From: Nocardia yamanashiensis NBRC 100130
GTDB lineage: Bacteria; Actinomycetota; Actinomycetes; Mycobacteriales; Mycobacteriaceae
DNA length: 64,000 bases
NCBI RefSeq assembly: GCF_001613325.1
Contig: NZ_BDCD01000021.1
Coordinates: forward strand, 186,001 to 250,000
Direction of reading: 5' to 3'
The notes beneath the pieces are model-generated. The model saw nothing but the letters and a program-made list of their open reading frames with translations. It searched no databases and was not told the origin of the DNA. Below, piece after piece: positions 63,542 to 64,000 of the stretch. Each line of letters begins with the position of its first letter. Positions within the stretch are counted from its first letter, which is position 1. The position numbers were made by a program, and so were the translations under genes.

Positions 63542-64000
63542 CTAGACCTGCGGTTTGTGGAACTGCTCGCGCCGCCCCTGGCGCTGCAGCCGCAGCCACT
63601 CCAGCAGCCCCGACGGGTTCTTCTGCTGGATCAGGAAGAACCATCCGAACCGGGCCAGCTCCTGCGGCAACAGCTTCCGCATCCCCGGCTGCGACATCAG
63701 GTACCCGCGATTGCGATAGGTGAAGTACCGCTTCACCGGATCGTCCGGGTACTGGGTGTGCATGCGCCCGCCCAGGATCGGCTTGAACTCCTCCGAACCA
63801 TTGGGATGCAGGTAGGCGGTCTGCAGACAGGTGCCGAACGGCAGTCCGGACCGCACCAGCCGGCGATGCACCTCGACCTCGTCGCCGCGCACGAACAGCC
63901 GCAGATCCGGCACGCCGATCACGTCCACCGCCTCGGCGGAGATGAGCGCGCCGTTGAACAGCGAGGCGATGCCCGGCAGGAAATCCTCGTCGCCGAGCTC
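63542..64000 (-). CDS. glfT1: Galactofuranosyltransferase GlfT1, C-terminal part
   Basis: The frame is open from the right edge to TAG at 63542-63544; 152 residues are present and the N-terminal part lies beyond the window. Visible are SLFNGALISAEAVDVIGVPDLRLFVRGDEVEVHRRLVRSGLPFGTCLQTAYLHPNG broken by no gaps relative to the family pattern, with the GDEVEVHRR segment holding catalytic acidic and histidine residues, and a C-terminal amphipathic region. GlfT1 adds the first two galactofuranose residues to the decaprenyl-linked GlcNAc-rhamnose primer, which GlfT2 then extends. Confidence 0.9.
   Translation of the reverse strand, partial: ELGDEDFLPGIASLFNGALISAEAVDVIGVPDLRLFVRGDEVEVHRRLVRSGLPFGTCLQTAYLHPNGSEEFKPILGGRMHTQYPDDPVKRYFTYRNRGYLMSQPGMRKLLPQELARFGWFFLIQQKNPSGLLEWLRLQRQGRREQFHKPQV

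Overview
The window is high-GC actinobacterial chromosome from a mycolic-acid bacterium (order Mycobacteriales). Nocardia or a close relative is the best guess. The evidence is the core set for the mycolyl-arabinogalactan wall: Pks13, FadD32, AccD4, an Ag85-type mycolyltransferase with LGFP repeats, two Emb arabinosyltransferases, AftA, DprE1/DprE2, GlfT2 and GlfT1. Two Emb paralogues instead of the mycobacterial three, LGFP repeats on the mycolyltransferase, and paired glycine-rich secreted proteins fit Nocardia better than Mycobacterium. The genus is inference; no rRNA or other marker is present.

Layout. (1) 1-13.6 kb, + strand: end of one mycolyltransferase, a second with LGFP repeats, a DUF732 lipoprotein, a Culp6-like cutinase, then fadD32, pks13, accD4 and a small ORF. 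This is the mycolic acid condensation and transfer block. (2) 13.6-30.5 kb, mostly - strand: an alpha/beta hydrolase, two Emb proteins, a GT-C membrane protein, aftA, dprE2 and dprE1. A + strand Ser/Thr protein kinase sits between the emb genes and the GT-C gene, and a GtrA-like gene diverges from dprE1. This is the arabinan block. (3) 30.5-44.6 kb: accessory and regulatory genes. They include a MarR gene with a divergent operon (membrane protein, SGNH hydrolase, glycine-rich secreted protein), an operon of molybdopterin oxidoreductase, class III nucleotide cyclase and Crp-family regulator, a probable LuxR relict, an unknown protein, an orphan DUF5753-type HTH protein, and a second MarR gene diverging from an MFS exporter across a triple operator. 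(4) 44.6-55 kb: rmlC-rmlA and rmlB (dTDP-rhamnose), a lipase, a second glycine-rich secreted protein, a GtrB-like GT2 with a DUF2142 membrane protein and a divergent GtrA, and glfT2. (5) 55-64 kb: TetR and its divergent partner, an SDR, a coupled pair of secreted lipoprotein hydrolases, a two-component system, rsgA with a tiny coupled ORF, and the C-terminal end of glfT1 running off the right edge.

Together the genes cover the arabinogalactan rhamnose linker (Rml), galactan (GlfT1/GlfT2), DPA donor (DprE1/E2), arabinan (AftA, Emb), mycolate condensation (FadD32-Pks13-AccD4) and mycolate transfer (Ag85 family). Most convergent gene ends carry strong perfect or near-perfect hairpins. The least explained parts are a ~100-bp dispersed inverted-repeat element present twice, the MarR-controlled SGNH/glycine-rich operon with its paralogue 15 kb away, the cyclase-Crp operon with a perfect Crp-type palindrome elsewhere in the window, and the three-part Gtr-like glycosylation module.
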